From the NCBI GenBank assembly GCA_003451645.1, contig DMER01000222.1, forward strand, positions 10,158 through 19,738: 9,581 nt of DNA, in the 5' to 3' direction. The position numbers were made by a program, and so were the translations under genes. Numbering within the stretch: position 1 is the first letter of the stretch; every line of letters begins with the position of its first letter. Under the pieces are notes generated by a model, which saw nothing but the letters and a program-made list of their open reading frames with translations, ran no database searches and had not been told where the DNA came from. Below are positions 1 to 7,082 of the stretch, piece by piece. This DNA is from Alphaproteobacteria bacterium. GTDB lineage: Bacteria; Pseudomonadota; Alphaproteobacteria; Micropepsales; Micropepsaceae.

Positions 1-1334
1 GCGGCCTCGACGGCGGCGTTGAGCGCGAGGATGTTGGTTTGGAAGGCGATTTCGTCGATCACGCCGATGATTTCGGAAATCTTGCGGCTGGCTTGCGTGA
101 TGTCGTCCATCGTGCGGACAACCTCGCTGACCACATTGCCGCCCTTGACCGCCACTTCGGATGCCGTCGTGGCGAGCTTGTTGGCCTGTTGCGCATTCTC
201 CGCATTCTGACGGACGGTGGAGGTGAGCTCCTCAAGGCTTGCTGCGGTTTCCTCCAGGCTTGAGGCCTGTTCTTCCGTACGCTGAGACAGGTCCGTGTTG
301 CCCATGGCGATTTCACGGGCGGCCTCGCTAATGGTGGTCGAGCTGTCGATGATCTTGCCGATAATTCCAGTCATCGAGTCGAGCACACCGTTGACCCCTT
401 GGCACAGCGAGAGCAGTTCGCCGGACTTGCCGTCGAGCGGAATGCGCTTGGTCAGGTCGTTGGCTTGTGCCGCGTTAACGGCTTCCTGGGTTTGGGACAC
501 GGTCAATTGCAGCTGCTCTTGCGCCTTGACTTGTGCGGTCACTTCCGAGGCGTACTTCACAACCTTGAACGGCTTGCCATCCGGCCCGATGATGGGGTTA
601 TAGGATGCCTGGATCCAGATCTCGCGGCCGCCCTTGGCAACCCGCTTATATTGATCCGACTTGTACTCCCCGCGCCCCAGGGCTTCCCAGAACAGCTTAT
701 AGTCCGGCGACTGACGGAAAGCTGCATCGCAGAAGAGCGAGTGATGCTGGCCGCGGATCTCATCCATGGAATAACCCATGGTATTGAGGAAGTTCTCGTT
801 GGCGTCGGTGATCTTGCCGTCAACGGTGAATTCGATCACCGCTTGGCTCTTGCGGATGGCATCGATCTGCCCGCGGAAGTTCGCATTGAGTTCCCGAAGC
901 TCCGTCACGTCTGCCCATTCCAGAACATTGCCCACGTAATTGCCGGCGCGGTCATAGCTGGCACCCACCACGAGCGAGAACCGCAAAGGACCAACCGTGA
1001 TTTCCGCACGGTGCGGCAGGCGCTTGGGGTCTGACAGCAGGTTACGCTGATGGGCTGGGTTCTTGTGGAAGGTGTCGATGCACATGCCCATGATCTTTTC
1101 CGGATCGAAATTGGGCCAGACTTTGCGGAAGTGATCCGCGTTCTTGGTCAGCATCTCGCGGGTCGTCGCGTTCACATAGGTGACGACGAAGTCGCGGTCG
1201 ACCATCATGATGGCCGTCTGCACATTGTCGATCGCACCGCGCAAACGCAGCGCCAGTTCAACGTCGTTATCAACCGTCTTGGTTTGGGTGCGGGTGGAGG
1301 TGGAGGCCTTAGGTGCCTTTTGCGTCTTGGTCAT
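1..1334 (-). CDS. Soluble methyl-accepting chemotaxis protein with two PAS domains (3' end off window)
   Basis: This is a chemoreceptor that would control CheA kinase activity through CheW. From the ATG at 1334, 444 codons are readable before the window edge. No hydrophobic membrane segment is visible, so it should be cytoplasmic. Residues about 30-145 form a first PAS domain, including a conserved F-H-K-N-P-x-H-Q-R stretch near 89-97. Residues about 150-267 form a second PAS domain ending in a PAC-like strand and E-V-T. A HAMP-like linker (D-L-T-K-R-I-P-L near 293-300) follows. The methyl-accepting helices include [10 protein letters not shown] near 353-362. The hairpin-tip core [14 protein letters not shown] is at 428-441, just before the edge. 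AGAGGAAG lies about 7 bp before the start. The layout resembles BdlA-type PAS-PAS receptors. It is the last visible gene of the che operon, 46 bp after cheW. The ligand or cofactor cannot be read from the sequence; heme, flavin or none are all possible. Confidence 0.95.
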   Translation of the reverse strand, partial: MTKTQKAPKASTSTRTQTKTVDNDVELALRLRGAIDNVQTAIMMVDRDFVVTYVNATTREMLTKNADHFRKVWPNFDPEKIMGMCIDTFHKNPAHQRNLLSDPKRLPHRAEITVGPLRFSLVVGASYDRAGNYVGNVLEWADVTELRELNANFRGQIDAIRKSQAVIEFTVDGKITDANENFLNTMGYSMDEIRGQHHSLFCDAAFRQSPDYKLFWEALGRGEYKSDQYKRVAKGGREIWIQASYNPIIGPDGKPFKVVKYASEVTAQVKAQEQLQLTVSQTQEAVNAAQANDLTKRIPLDGKSGELLSLCQGVNGVLDSMTGIIGKIIDSSTTISEAAREIAMGNTDLSQRTEEQASSLEETAASLEELTSTVRQNAENAQQANKLATTASEVAVKGGNVVSEVVRTMDDITQASRKISEIIGVIDEIAFQTNILALNAAVEA

Positions 1335-1380
1335 TGGGTCTTCCTCTGGATGGTCTGGTCTGTATGGTTGGGATCAAGGG

Positions 1381-1950
1381 TTACGCGGCTGCGGACGCAT
1401 CCGCGCCGCTCTTACTGGTCGAAGCATTGAGGGTTCTGGGATCGAGTGCCGAGGCCGAAAGGCTCGCAAACAGCCCATCGAGCGAGACGAGGGTCACCAT
1501 CCGCTCGCCCATGGCCACCAAGCCATCGAGCACGCGGTCGTCGGTTTTCAAACCCATCTCGGGCACCGGGCGCACCGCATCCGGTGCGATCGAGATAATG
1601 TCGGAGACCGCGTCAACGAGCAGGCCGATCGTCCGTGTCCCGGAGTTCACGATGACCACGACATGCATCTTGGACGGTTCGGTCAGGCCCATGCCGAAGA
1701 AGGCCCGCAAATCGAAGATCGGCACGATCACGCCGCGCAGATTGATGACGCCGCGGACATGGAAGGGCGCATTGGGGATGGAGGTGGTGGCGGTCCACCC
1801 TTTGATCTCACGCACCACCATGATGTCGATGCCATATTCCTCCGCCCCCAATTGGAAGGTGATGAATTGCTGGCTGTTCTCAACCGCGGCGGCACCGCTG
1901 CCACCGAGGCTTAGTCCGGAGAAGTCTTGTACGGCAGGTTTTGCCTGCAT
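1381..1950 (-). CDS. cheW: Chemotaxis coupling protein CheW
   Basis: CheW is the adaptor that links chemoreceptors to the CheA kinase at receptor arrays. The 189-residue product has a CheW fold from about residue 26 to 165. Typical stretches are Q-F-I-T-F-Q-L-G followed by Y-G-I-D-I, then V-R-E-I, then R-G-V-I-N-L-R-G-V-I-V-P-I-F-D-L, and finally G-L-L-V-D-A-V-S-D. The first 25 residues are a variable Gly/Ala-rich leader, and the last 25 are a Ser/Ala-rich tail not needed by the fold. That makes it slightly longer than a minimal CheW of about 160 residues. The ATG at 1950 has GGAG about 8 bp upstream. The gene begins 9 bp after the cheA stop, so it is cotranscribed with cheA, and the receptor gene follows. 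The Arg-Gly-Val-Ile-Asn-Leu-Arg-Gly core is intact, so the protein looks functional. Confidence 0.96.
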   Translation of the reverse strand: MQAKPAVQDFSGLSLGGSGAAAVENSQQFITFQLGAEEYGIDIMVVREIKGWTATTSIPNAPFHVRGVINLRGVIVPIFDLRAFFGMGLTEPSKMHVVVIVNSGTRTIGLLVDAVSDIISIAPDAVRPVPEMGLKTDDRVLDGLVAMGERMVTLVSLDGLFASLSASALDPRTLNASTSKSGADASAAA

Positions 1951-1959
1951 GGTTGGCTC

Positions 1960-4056
1960 CTATTCCGCTGCCGCGAGCGCGCGCAGTGGTTCGTGTGCTG
2001 AGGACGTGATTGAGGCGGTTTGGTGCATGGGCGGGAGCGCATTCTGGCGCTCCATGTCTTTCAGGCTCGCAATATCGAGGATGAGTGCGACGCGGCCATT
2101 GCCCAAAATGGTCGCCCCGCTAATGCCTTTTACAGATTGAAAATTCGCTTCTATGGATTTGACGACGACTTGTTGCTGACCCAGCAGTTCATCCACAACA
2201 AGGCCAAGCCGCCCTGTGCCTTCGCTCTCCACAATGACCACGATGCCTTTGCACGGATCGCTGAGTGCGCCAGGGACAGCGAAAACCTGGTTCAGATAGA
2301 TCAAGGGAACATAGGCGCCGCGAATGGCCAGGACATCGCCGCGGCCCACCACTGGGTGGATCTTGGACGGCGCGGGCCGCAAGCTCTCCATGATGTTTGT
2401 AAGGGGAATGAGATAGGTTTCCCGGCCCACTGCCACGGTCATCGCATCGAGGACGGCAAGGGTCAGGGGCAGGGACAGGGTAAACTTCGATCCTTTGCCG
2501 GGCTTGGATTCCACTGCGATACGGCCGCCGAGCGATTGCATATTGCGCTTGACGACGTCCATGCCGACGCCGCGCCCGGAGATATTGGACACGCACTCCG
2601 CCGTTGATAGGGAGGGGACAAAAATCAGATTGTCGATGTCCTCATCCGTAAGCTGAGTGCCGGGCGCGATCAGACCACGCGCTTGTGCTTTGGCCAGGAC
2701 CTTCTCGCGGTTGATACCTCGGCCGTCATCGCAGACCTCGATGACGATGCGACCCGAGCGATGCTCCGCAGACAGATGGATTGTGCCTTGCCGGGGCTTG
2801 CCTGCCTCGGCGCGGTCCTCCGGTGTCTCAACGCCATGGTCGAGTGCGTTGCGCAACAAATGCGTCAGAGGATCGGCGAGTTGCTCGACAACGGTCTTGT
2901 CGATTTCGGTTGCCTCACCCGTGACGACCAGGCGCACATCCTTGCCCAATTGGCCCGCAACCTCGCGCACCAGGCGCGGCATGCGCGAGAACACGGATTT
3001 CACCGGTTGCGCCCGCATGGCCATGACGCTTTCTTGCAGTTCGCGCAGATGCTGCGACAGTGCATCGAGACCAGTGATCAACTCCAGACACTGATCTTGC
3101 GGCAATTCACTGCCCAATTGGCGCAGCATCGACTGATTGATCACAAGTTCGCCGACCAGGTTCACCACGCGGTCGACGCGTTCGACTTCGACGCGGATTG
3201 ATTGTAGCGCTGTGGTGCCGTCTGGTTTCCCGGCTGGTGCCACCAATGCAGGCTGGTTTACGGCGCCAGTCGAGCTGTTTGCGGCTTCAGAGGGTTTGGT
3301 TGGGCCCTCCGCAGCATGCACACTTGGCTCTTCGATCGTCAGGTCGCAATCGTCCATCACGAACTCAAAGACGTCTGCGACTTTGGCCGCGTTCGCATCG
3401 GTCAGCAGGCTGATCGACCAGGCGATATAAGCGCCATCGGGTTCCATCGTTGTGATGTCCGGCAGCCTCGTGAGATCGGCGGTGACGGAGGTCTCTCCCA
3501 ATCGAGCAAGCTCTCGAAGGATCAATTGTGGTTCATTGGCCCGGCGGTAGAGTTCGCGTTTGGGGGCAAAGCGGATCCAAATCTCGCGTTTGCCACACGG
3601 TGTCGGGGCCTCGCGCGGCGTGTCCTGGACCGTAGCCGACGTTGTCACCGTTGATCCCGATGCGGCGGCCCTCAACTCCTCGATCAGGGCCGTTTCGCGG
3701 CCGGCCGCAAGCTCACTATCGTGGCGCGCTGCCTGGACCAGATCGCTCAGCATATCAATGGCGCGGATCAGCAGATTGACCGTCGGAGGCGTGGCCTCGA
3801 TGCGGTGATCGCGCAGAAGGTCCAGGAGCGTTTCAAAGTGGTGGGCGTACCCGACTAGCCTGTCAAATCCAAAGGCGCCGCCGCCGCCTTTGATGGAGTG
3901 CACGCCGCGAAAGATCGCGTTAAGTGTTTCGTCGTCGCTGCGGCCCTCATTCAGGGCAGACAGATGCGTATAGACGCTGTCGATCAAATCGGCGCATTCT
4001 TCGAAATAGGTCTGCTTGAAGCGGTCAAAAGCGCCATTCATGCCATCTGTGCTCAT
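1960..4056 (-). CDS. cheA: Chemotaxis histidine kinase CheA
   Basis: CheA autophosphorylates and passes phosphate to response regulators such as the CheY encoded just upstream. I chose the ATG at 4056, which overlaps the cheY stop as ATGA and has AAGGTG upstream. A GTG at 4062 would add two residues. The product is 698 residues. The HPt domain near 10-110 has the phospho-accepting His53 in V-H-S-I-K-G-G-G. A P2-like regulator-binding domain spans about 155-245. A low-complexity Ser/Ala/Pro linker follows. The P3 dimerisation helices (R-V-D-R-V-V-N-L-V-G-E-L-V-I-N) begin near 290. The HATPase domain shows the N box (L-L-R-N-A-L-D-H-G), G1 (D-D-G-R-G-I) and G2 (G-R-G-V-G-M-D-V-V). A C-terminal CheW-like P5 domain binds CheW and receptors. 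All catalytic motifs appear intact and the length is normal for the family. Confidence 0.97.
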   Translation of the reverse strand: MSTDGMNGAFDRFKQTYFEECADLIDSVYTHLSALNEGRSDDETLNAIFRGVHSIKGGGGAFGFDRLVGYAHHFETLLDLLRDHRIEATPPTVNLLIRAIDMLSDLVQAARHDSELAAGRETALIEELRAAASGSTVTTSATVQDTPREAPTPCGKREIWIRFAPKRELYRRANEPQLILRELARLGETSVTADLTRLPDITTMEPDGAYIAWSISLLTDANAAKVADVFEFVMDDCDLTIEEPSVHAAEGPTKPSEAANSSTGAVNQPALVAPAGKPDGTTALQSIRVEVERVDRVVNLVGELVINQSMLRQLGSELPQDQCLELITGLDALSQHLRELQESVMAMRAQPVKSVFSRMPRLVREVAGQLGKDVRLVVTGEATEIDKTVVEQLADPLTHLLRNALDHGVETPEDRAEAGKPRQGTIHLSAEHRSGRIVIEVCDDGRGINREKVLAKAQARGLIAPGTQLTDEDIDNLIFVPSLSTAECVSNISGRGVGMDVVKRNMQSLGGRIAVESKPGKGSKFTLSLPLTLAVLDAMTVAVGRETYLIPLTNIMESLRPAPSKIHPVVGRGDVLAIRGAYVPLIYLNQVFAVPGALSDPCKGIVVIVESEGTGRLGLVVDELLGQQQVVVKSIEANFQSVKGISGATILGNGRVALILDIASLKDMERQNALPPMHQTASITSSAHEPLRALAAAE

Positions 4057-4418
4057 CCGCACACCTTTTTGACCGTCTCGACCAGTTTTTCGGGATTGAA
4101 GGGCTTTACCAGCCAGCCCGTGGCACCGGCATCCCGGCCTTCTGATTTCTTTGCCGGGTCGCTTTCGGTCGTGAGCATCAAGATGGGCGTTGTCTTGTAG
4201 CGAGGATCGGCGCGCAGCGCCTTAATCAAGCTGACACCATCCATGTTTGGCATGTTGAGGTCGGTGATGACCGCATCGACCTTGGCGCTGGAGAGCGCAT
4301 TCAAGGCGGCTTTGCCATCCTCGGCTTCGGAGACCTGAAAGCCTGCATTGCGCAGCGTGAAACTGACCATGTCGCGCATGGTCTTGCTGTCGTCGACGGC
4401 CATGATGTGTTTAGTCAT
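4053..4418 (-). CDS. cheY: Chemotaxis response regulator CheY
   Basis: This is a single-domain receiver of 121 residues, the diffusible output of chemotaxis or a phosphate sink for CheA. The acidic pocket is D9-D10, the phospho-acceptor is D53 in I-T-D-L-N-M-P, and the switch residues are T83 in M-L-T-T-E and K105 in V-K-P-F. No output domain follows. The ATG at 4418 has GGAG 8 bp upstream and lies inside the last codons of the STAS gene (8-bp overlap). Its stop overlaps the cheA ATG by 4 bp. Such tight packing implies translational coupling and matched amounts of the STAS protein, CheY and CheA. Alphaproteobacteria often carry several CheY proteins, and whether this one binds the flagellar switch cannot be told from sequence alone. 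Confidence 0.96.
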   Translation of the reverse strand: MTKHIMAVDDSKTMRDMVSFTLRNAGFQVSEAEDGKAALNALSSAKVDAVITDLNMPNMDGVSLIKALRADPRYKTTPILMLTTESDPAKKSEGRDAGATGWLVKPFNPEKLVETVKKVCG

Positions 4419-4812
4419 GCGGGGTCTCCGGCGGGCTGCAAAGGGACAGGAGCCCGGTTTCCGCGCAGGCGCGGCGGAAAGCGGGCGAGGGCTTCAGGAT
4501 TGAAAAGGTCAGGCGATGCTTTTGGGCTGCGCGTTGTGCCGCTGCCAACACCTGTAAGGCCGGCGTGCCAATGCGGCTGACGCCCTCACCTTCGATCGTC
4601 AGCGCCTGACCATTGGCGAGGCGGTCTTGGCATTGCCGCAAGAGTTGATCGGTCTCGGTCCCGTCAAGCTCCGTGGGCAGAGTAAGACAGTCAGTTTCGC
4701 TGGCCGCGAAGTCCTGCGGCGGACGCGCGTCATTCATCATCTGCATTGATAAGACCCAGTTCTCTTGCGGAAGGACGACAGCCCCTTCCGCCACTTGCTG
4801 GGCATCATGCAC
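4411..4812 (-). CDS. STAS-domain protein at the head of the che operon
   Basis: This small STAS-domain protein is the first gene of the chemotaxis operon. STAS proteins in this position are common in alphaproteobacterial che clusters, but their role is poorly known. The fold covers roughly residues 40-127: a strand L-T-L-P, the helix E-T-D-Q-L-L-R-Q-C, a strand Q-A-L-T-I-E-G-E-G, the helix-cap motif V-S-R-I-G-T-P-A-L-Q-V-L-A-A-A-Q, and C-terminal A-E-T-G-L. In SpoIIAA-type proteins a phosphorylatable serine lies in a D-S-S-G motif; here the matching stretch is R-I-G-T, so a threonine may take its place. The start is uncertain. GTG at 4812 gives 133 residues. In-frame ATGs at 4746, 4740 and 4737 give 111, 109 and 108 residues and trim exactly the part before the STAS fold. 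None has a strong ribosome binding site. Confidence 0.85.
   Translation of the reverse strand: MHDAQQVAEGAVVLPQENWVLSMQMMNDARPPQDFAASETDCLTLPTELDGTETDQLLRQCQDRLANGQALTIEGEGVSRIGTPALQVLAAAQRAAQKHRLTFSILKPSPAFRRACAETGLLSLCSPPETPHD
4767..4791 (-). repeat. Perfect 8-bp inverted repeat at the head of the che operon
   Basis: GCGGAAGG at 4767-4774 and CCTTCCGC at 4784-4791 are perfect inverted copies separated by 9 bases. They fall inside the STAS reading frame if translation starts at GTG 4812. If one of the ATGs at 4746-4737 is used instead, they fall in the 5' untranslated leader. No T-run follows on the minus strand, so this is not a terminator. It could be a leader hairpin or a protein-binding site. 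Confidence 0.4.
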
Positions 4813-4865
4813 GACGTTGGCTAATGAACTCTTGCCAGTGTTGTAGATTGTTGGCGGGGCAAACT

Positions 4866-4904
4866 AAAAAGTGTGTCAAGGCCTCAGCCACACCCCGAGA
4901 GGCC
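4866..4904 (-). terminator. Weak terminator-like hairpin after tRNA-Arg
   Basis: On the minus strand, downstream of the tRNA, GGCCTC (4904-4899) pairs with GAGGCC (4885-4880) around a 13-base loop. Nine bases later comes a run of five T (4870-4866). The T-run is far from the stem, so this would be a weak or leaky terminator. It separates the tRNA from the che operon. Confidence 0.35.
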
Positions 4905-4924
4905 AGATGCCGGGCGGCAGGCGA

Positions 4925-5001
4925 TGGTGACCCCGAGACGATTCGAACGTCCGGCCTACAGATTAGGAATCTGCCGCTCTATCCTGCTGAGCTACGGGGT
5001 C
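4925..5001 (-). tRNA. tRNA-Arg (anticodon CCT)
   Basis: The minus strand folds as a complete tRNA. The acceptor stem is GACCCCG/CGGGGTC, followed by discriminator A and an encoded CCA (4927-4925). The D arm begins GCTCAGC. The anticodon stem GCAGA/TCTGT carries the loop TTCCTAA, so the anticodon is CCT and reads the Arg codon AGG. The T loop contains GTTCGAATC. The length is 77 nt with CCA. It sits upstream of the che operon on the same strand and is divergent from the nuclease-like gene. tRNA genes can serve as integration sites, but I see no integrase or duplicated 3' end here. Confidence 0.96.
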
Positions 5002-5122
5002 AAGCCTCGGCCAGTGAGCAAGGTGCCGTGAGTTAAGCGCGCGATCAAGACAAAGCTGCCTGGGCGCGATGATGAAATGCCGCATGCGAATCTTCTTTTC
5101 ATGATTTGTTCTATTCGTTAAT

Positions 5123-5137
5123 GTTCCTCTTGTGTTC
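5123..5137 (+). promoter_or_regulatory. LexA-type SOS box (GTTC-N7-GTTC)
   Basis: GTTC at 5123-5126 and GTTC at 5134-5137 are separated by exactly seven bases, CTCTTGT. This direct repeat is the established LexA operator form in Alphaproteobacteria. It ends 18 bp before the ATG of the nuclease-like gene, where LexA would block transcription. A third GTTC at 5108-5111 lies just upstream at a non-canonical spacing. LexA binding itself is an inference. Confidence 0.65.
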
Positions 5138-5155
5138 TAAATCTGGGAGGGTGGA

Positions 5156-6067
5156 ATGACTGGTAAAGATGTTCTTGCGCAAGGGTTCCGGTTTGGGGTG
5201 TTTCTGACCTCTGCCGCATTGGTTTGGATGGCGGGTTTCACTGCGTGGCGTGCGGTAGCGGCGCCGGTGGCGGTAAGGCCAGCCAATGCAGCGGCGAGTG
5301 CTACGTGCGTTGTCGACACCAATGTGGGCGGTCGCGTTACCGCAGTCACCGCTGGCGATGTGCTGCAGCTTGAGGATGGGCGGACTATCCGTCTTATGGG
5401 AATCGAGGCGGTGATTGCCGATCGGGCAGGGCAGGATGTGGAGCGCGCGAAACTGGCGCAGTCTGCTCGAGAGGCGTTGGCAAAGTTAGTGCAAGGACAC
5501 GTTGTCAGCTTGGGCGTGGGTGGCCGCCAAACCGACCGCAAAGGACGCCTAATTGCGCAAGTCTTCTTGGGTAAGGAATGGGTCCAGGGTGCGATGGTTG
5601 GCGCTGGTTTAGCCCGTGTTCGTACTTATTCCGGCAATGATGCGTGTGCCATACCGCTCTTGCAGCGAGAGCAATCGGCGCGGGTGAAAGGTAACGGTTT
5701 GTGGCGCCATCCAGAGTTTGCAGTCCGGCAGGCCGAAACAGTATTAGCCCGGCAAAATGGGTTCACTATCGTTGAAGGCAGGGTGCGGAGCGTTTCTGCG
5801 ATCAAGTCGGTCGTCTATCTCAATTTCGGTGAGGATTACCGCAGTGATTTCACAGTCGCAATTACATCCAAGAGCTTTGCCCGTTTTGGGCAAAGTGACG
5901 CCGACGCGATAGCCTTGTTTAAGGCCTTGGAAGGGCGGACGATCCGTGTGCGTGGTTATGTTCGCGACCGCAACGGTCCGATGATTTATGCGGACCACCC
6001 GGCCCAAATTGAAGACTTGCCGCTGCAGCCGGCTCCACTGGCGCGCACATCCTCTGAGTCCCAGTAG
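5156..6067 (+). CDS. Staphylococcal-nuclease-like protein with N-terminal membrane segment
   Basis: This 303-residue protein is related to the thermonuclease (SNase) family. Residues about 11-36 are hydrophobic and end in Ala-rich sequence, consistent with a signal peptide or an inner-membrane anchor facing the periplasm. The SNase-like OB fold runs from about 57 to 185: V-T-A-G-D-V-L, then T-I-R-L-M-G-I-E, then T-D-R-K-G-R-L-I-A, then G-L-A-R-V, ending G-N-G-L-W. R79 and R131 match catalytic Arg35 and Arg87 of SNase. The usual D-T-P-E is replaced by E84-A-V-I87, so the general-base Glu43 position is Ile. Residues about 195-290 form a second strand-rich segment (V-E-G-R-V, Y-L-N-F-G, R-V-R-G-Y-V, G-P-M-I) seen in many alphaproteobacterial homologues, possibly another OB fold. 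The ATG at 5156 has GGGAGGGTGG just upstream. The gene stands alone behind a LexA-type box, so DNA-damage induction is likely. It may bind nucleic acid without cleaving it; activity is unproven. Confidence 0.88.
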   Translation: MTGKDVLAQGFRFGVFLTSAALVWMAGFTAWRAVAAPVAVRPANAAASATCVVDTNVGGRVTAVTAGDVLQLEDGRTIRLMGIEAVIADRAGQDVERAKLAQSAREALAKLVQGHVVSLGVGGRQTDRKGRLIAQVFLGKEWVQGAMVGAGLARVRTYSGNDACAIPLLQREQSARVKGNGLWRHPEFAVRQAETVLARQNGFTIVEGRVRSVSAIKSVVYLNFGEDYRSDFTVAITSKSFARFGQSDADAIALFKALEGRTIRVRGYVRDRNGPMIYADHPAQIEDLPLQPAPLARTSSESQ

Positions 6068-6089
6068 GTAGGGACGCGAGCGTCAACGC

Positions 6090-6195
6090 TTAGAGCACAA
6101 TCCGTTCAAGCTTAATCGAATCGCGCTCTCGATTTATTTGTTAGACGCGCTTTCTCGCGACGAACCGTTATCCACGTCGTCGGAAAGCGCTCTAA
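6090..6195. repeat. Palindromic intergenic mosaic element (REP/MITE-like)
   Basis: The stretch is bounded by TTAGAGC (6090-6096) and its inverted copy GCTCTAA (6189-6195). It holds two hairpin units. The left one, about 6092-6131, is an imperfect palindrome centred on AAGCTT and bounded by AGAGC and GCTCT. The right one pairs 6147-6162 with 6175-6190: eight perfect pairs (GCGCTTTC/GAAAGCGC), a short TCG/TCG irregularity, then CGACG/CGTCG around a 12-base loop. It resembles the dispersed palindromic repeats known from alphaproteobacterial intergenic regions. It lies between the convergent 3' ends of the nuclease-like gene and rpoH, could act as a bidirectional 3' hairpin, and contributes the rpoH stop codon at 6192-6194. 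Confidence 0.7.
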
Positions 6196-7079
6196 TGATC
6201 ATAGCCCAGTGCGGGAGCATCGCCGCGTGCCATGAGCAATTTCTTGAGCTTCTCCAAAGCGCTTGCTTCAATCTGGCGAACCCGTTCTTTGGAAATGCCG
6301 AGCCGCTTTCCCAGCGCTTCCAGCGTGACGCCTTCGTCCTCGTCGTGCAACCGGCGCTCCCGAATAATCGTGAGTTCGCGCGGCGACAGCGTTCTCAGTG
6401 CCTCACTTATGCGCCTTCTGCGCATATCAGCATCATCGGACAAGATGACTTGGTCTTCCGGTGAGGGCGTGTCATCCGCCAATAAGTCCTGCCATTCGGA
6501 GTCCGTGTCTTCGACAGGCTTGGCGTTGAGCGAGCGGTCGCCACCGGTCAGGCGTCCATCCATATCTTCGACGTCGCGCACGCTGACCTTGAGCTTGGTT
6601 GCAATTTCACGTGCGGCCTTGGGGCTCAAGGCGTGACCTGGGCGGTCACCAATCAAAGCACGCAAGCGCCGCAGGTTGAAGAACAATGACTTTTGTGCGG
6701 CCGTTGACGTCAATCGCACAATGGACCAGTTCCTGAGGACGTAATCCTGGATCGAGGCTCTGATCCACCAGGTTGCGTAGGTCGAAAAGCGAACCTCTCG
6801 CTCAGGCTCAAAGCGCTGAGCCGCCTGCATCAAGCCAATGACGCCTTCCTGAACGAGATCACCCATAGGCAACCCGTAATTGCGGAAGCGGGATGCAACC
6901 GAGACAACGAGCCTGAAATAGGCTGAAATCAGTTCGTGGAGGGCCTTCTGGTCGGCCTGATCTCGCCATGCACGTGCCAAAGTCATTTCCCGCTCAGCGT
7001 GCAACAGGGGCGTTGCCATCGCCCGCTTTACAAATTTCCTGTGTGCAGCGTGGGAATTGGATACATCCAAAACAGCCAT
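6192..7079 (-). CDS. rpoH: RNA polymerase sigma-32-type factor RpoH (RpoH2 type)
   Basis: This alternative sigma factor of the heat-shock/stress class has 295 residues, the usual size. Region 2 spans about 48-120 (D-L-V-Q-E-G, R-F-S-T-Y-A-T-W-W-I-R-A-S-I-Q near 97-111, L-R-N-W-S-I-V-R). The RpoH box, Q-K-S-L-F-F-N-L-R at 129-137, is diagnostic for RpoH. Region 4.2, with its helix-turn-helix G-I-S-K-E-R-V-R-Q-I-E, is near 261-271. The wording R-F-S-T-Y and L-R-N-W-S-I-V-R resembles RpoH2 (RpoHII) proteins, which serve oxidative/singlet-oxygen responses, more than heat-shock RpoH1; this subtype call is from memory of the family. The ATG at 7079 has GGAG 8 bp upstream. An ECF-type promoter lies upstream. 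The stop codon falls in the end of a palindromic element, and the last residues (A-L-G-Y-D-H) lie outside the conserved fold. Confidence 0.93.
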   Translation of the reverse strand: MAVLDVSNSHAAHRKFVKRAMATPLLHAEREMTLARAWRDQADQKALHELISAYFRLVVSVASRFRNYGLPMGDLVQEGVIGLMQAAQRFEPEREVRFSTYATWWIRASIQDYVLRNWSIVRLTSTAAQKSLFFNLRRLRALIGDRPGHALSPKAAREIATKLKVSVRDVEDMDGRLTGGDRSLNAKPVEDTDSEWQDLLADDTPSPEDQVILSDDADMRRRRISEALRTLSPRELTIIRERRLHDEDEGVTLEALGKRLGISKERVRQIEASALEKLKKLLMARGDAPALGYDH

Positions 7080-7082
7080 TTA

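Noticed and set aside
399..2140. Long plus-strand open frames opposite the receptor and cheW (for example 399-1034, 1180-1914, 1313-2140)
   Set aside because: They are antisense shadows of strongly recognisable genes; their translations match no fold and have no ribosome binding sites.
4849..4879. TTGACA on the minus strand (4879-4874) as the che operon promoter
   Set aside because: The -35 box is perfect, but nothing like a -10 box appears at 16-19 bp, and it overlaps the tail of a terminator-like hairpin.
4925..5001. tRNA-Arg as an integration site of a genomic island
   Set aside because: No integrase, no duplicated tRNA 3' end, and chemotaxis and housekeeping genes lie on both sides.
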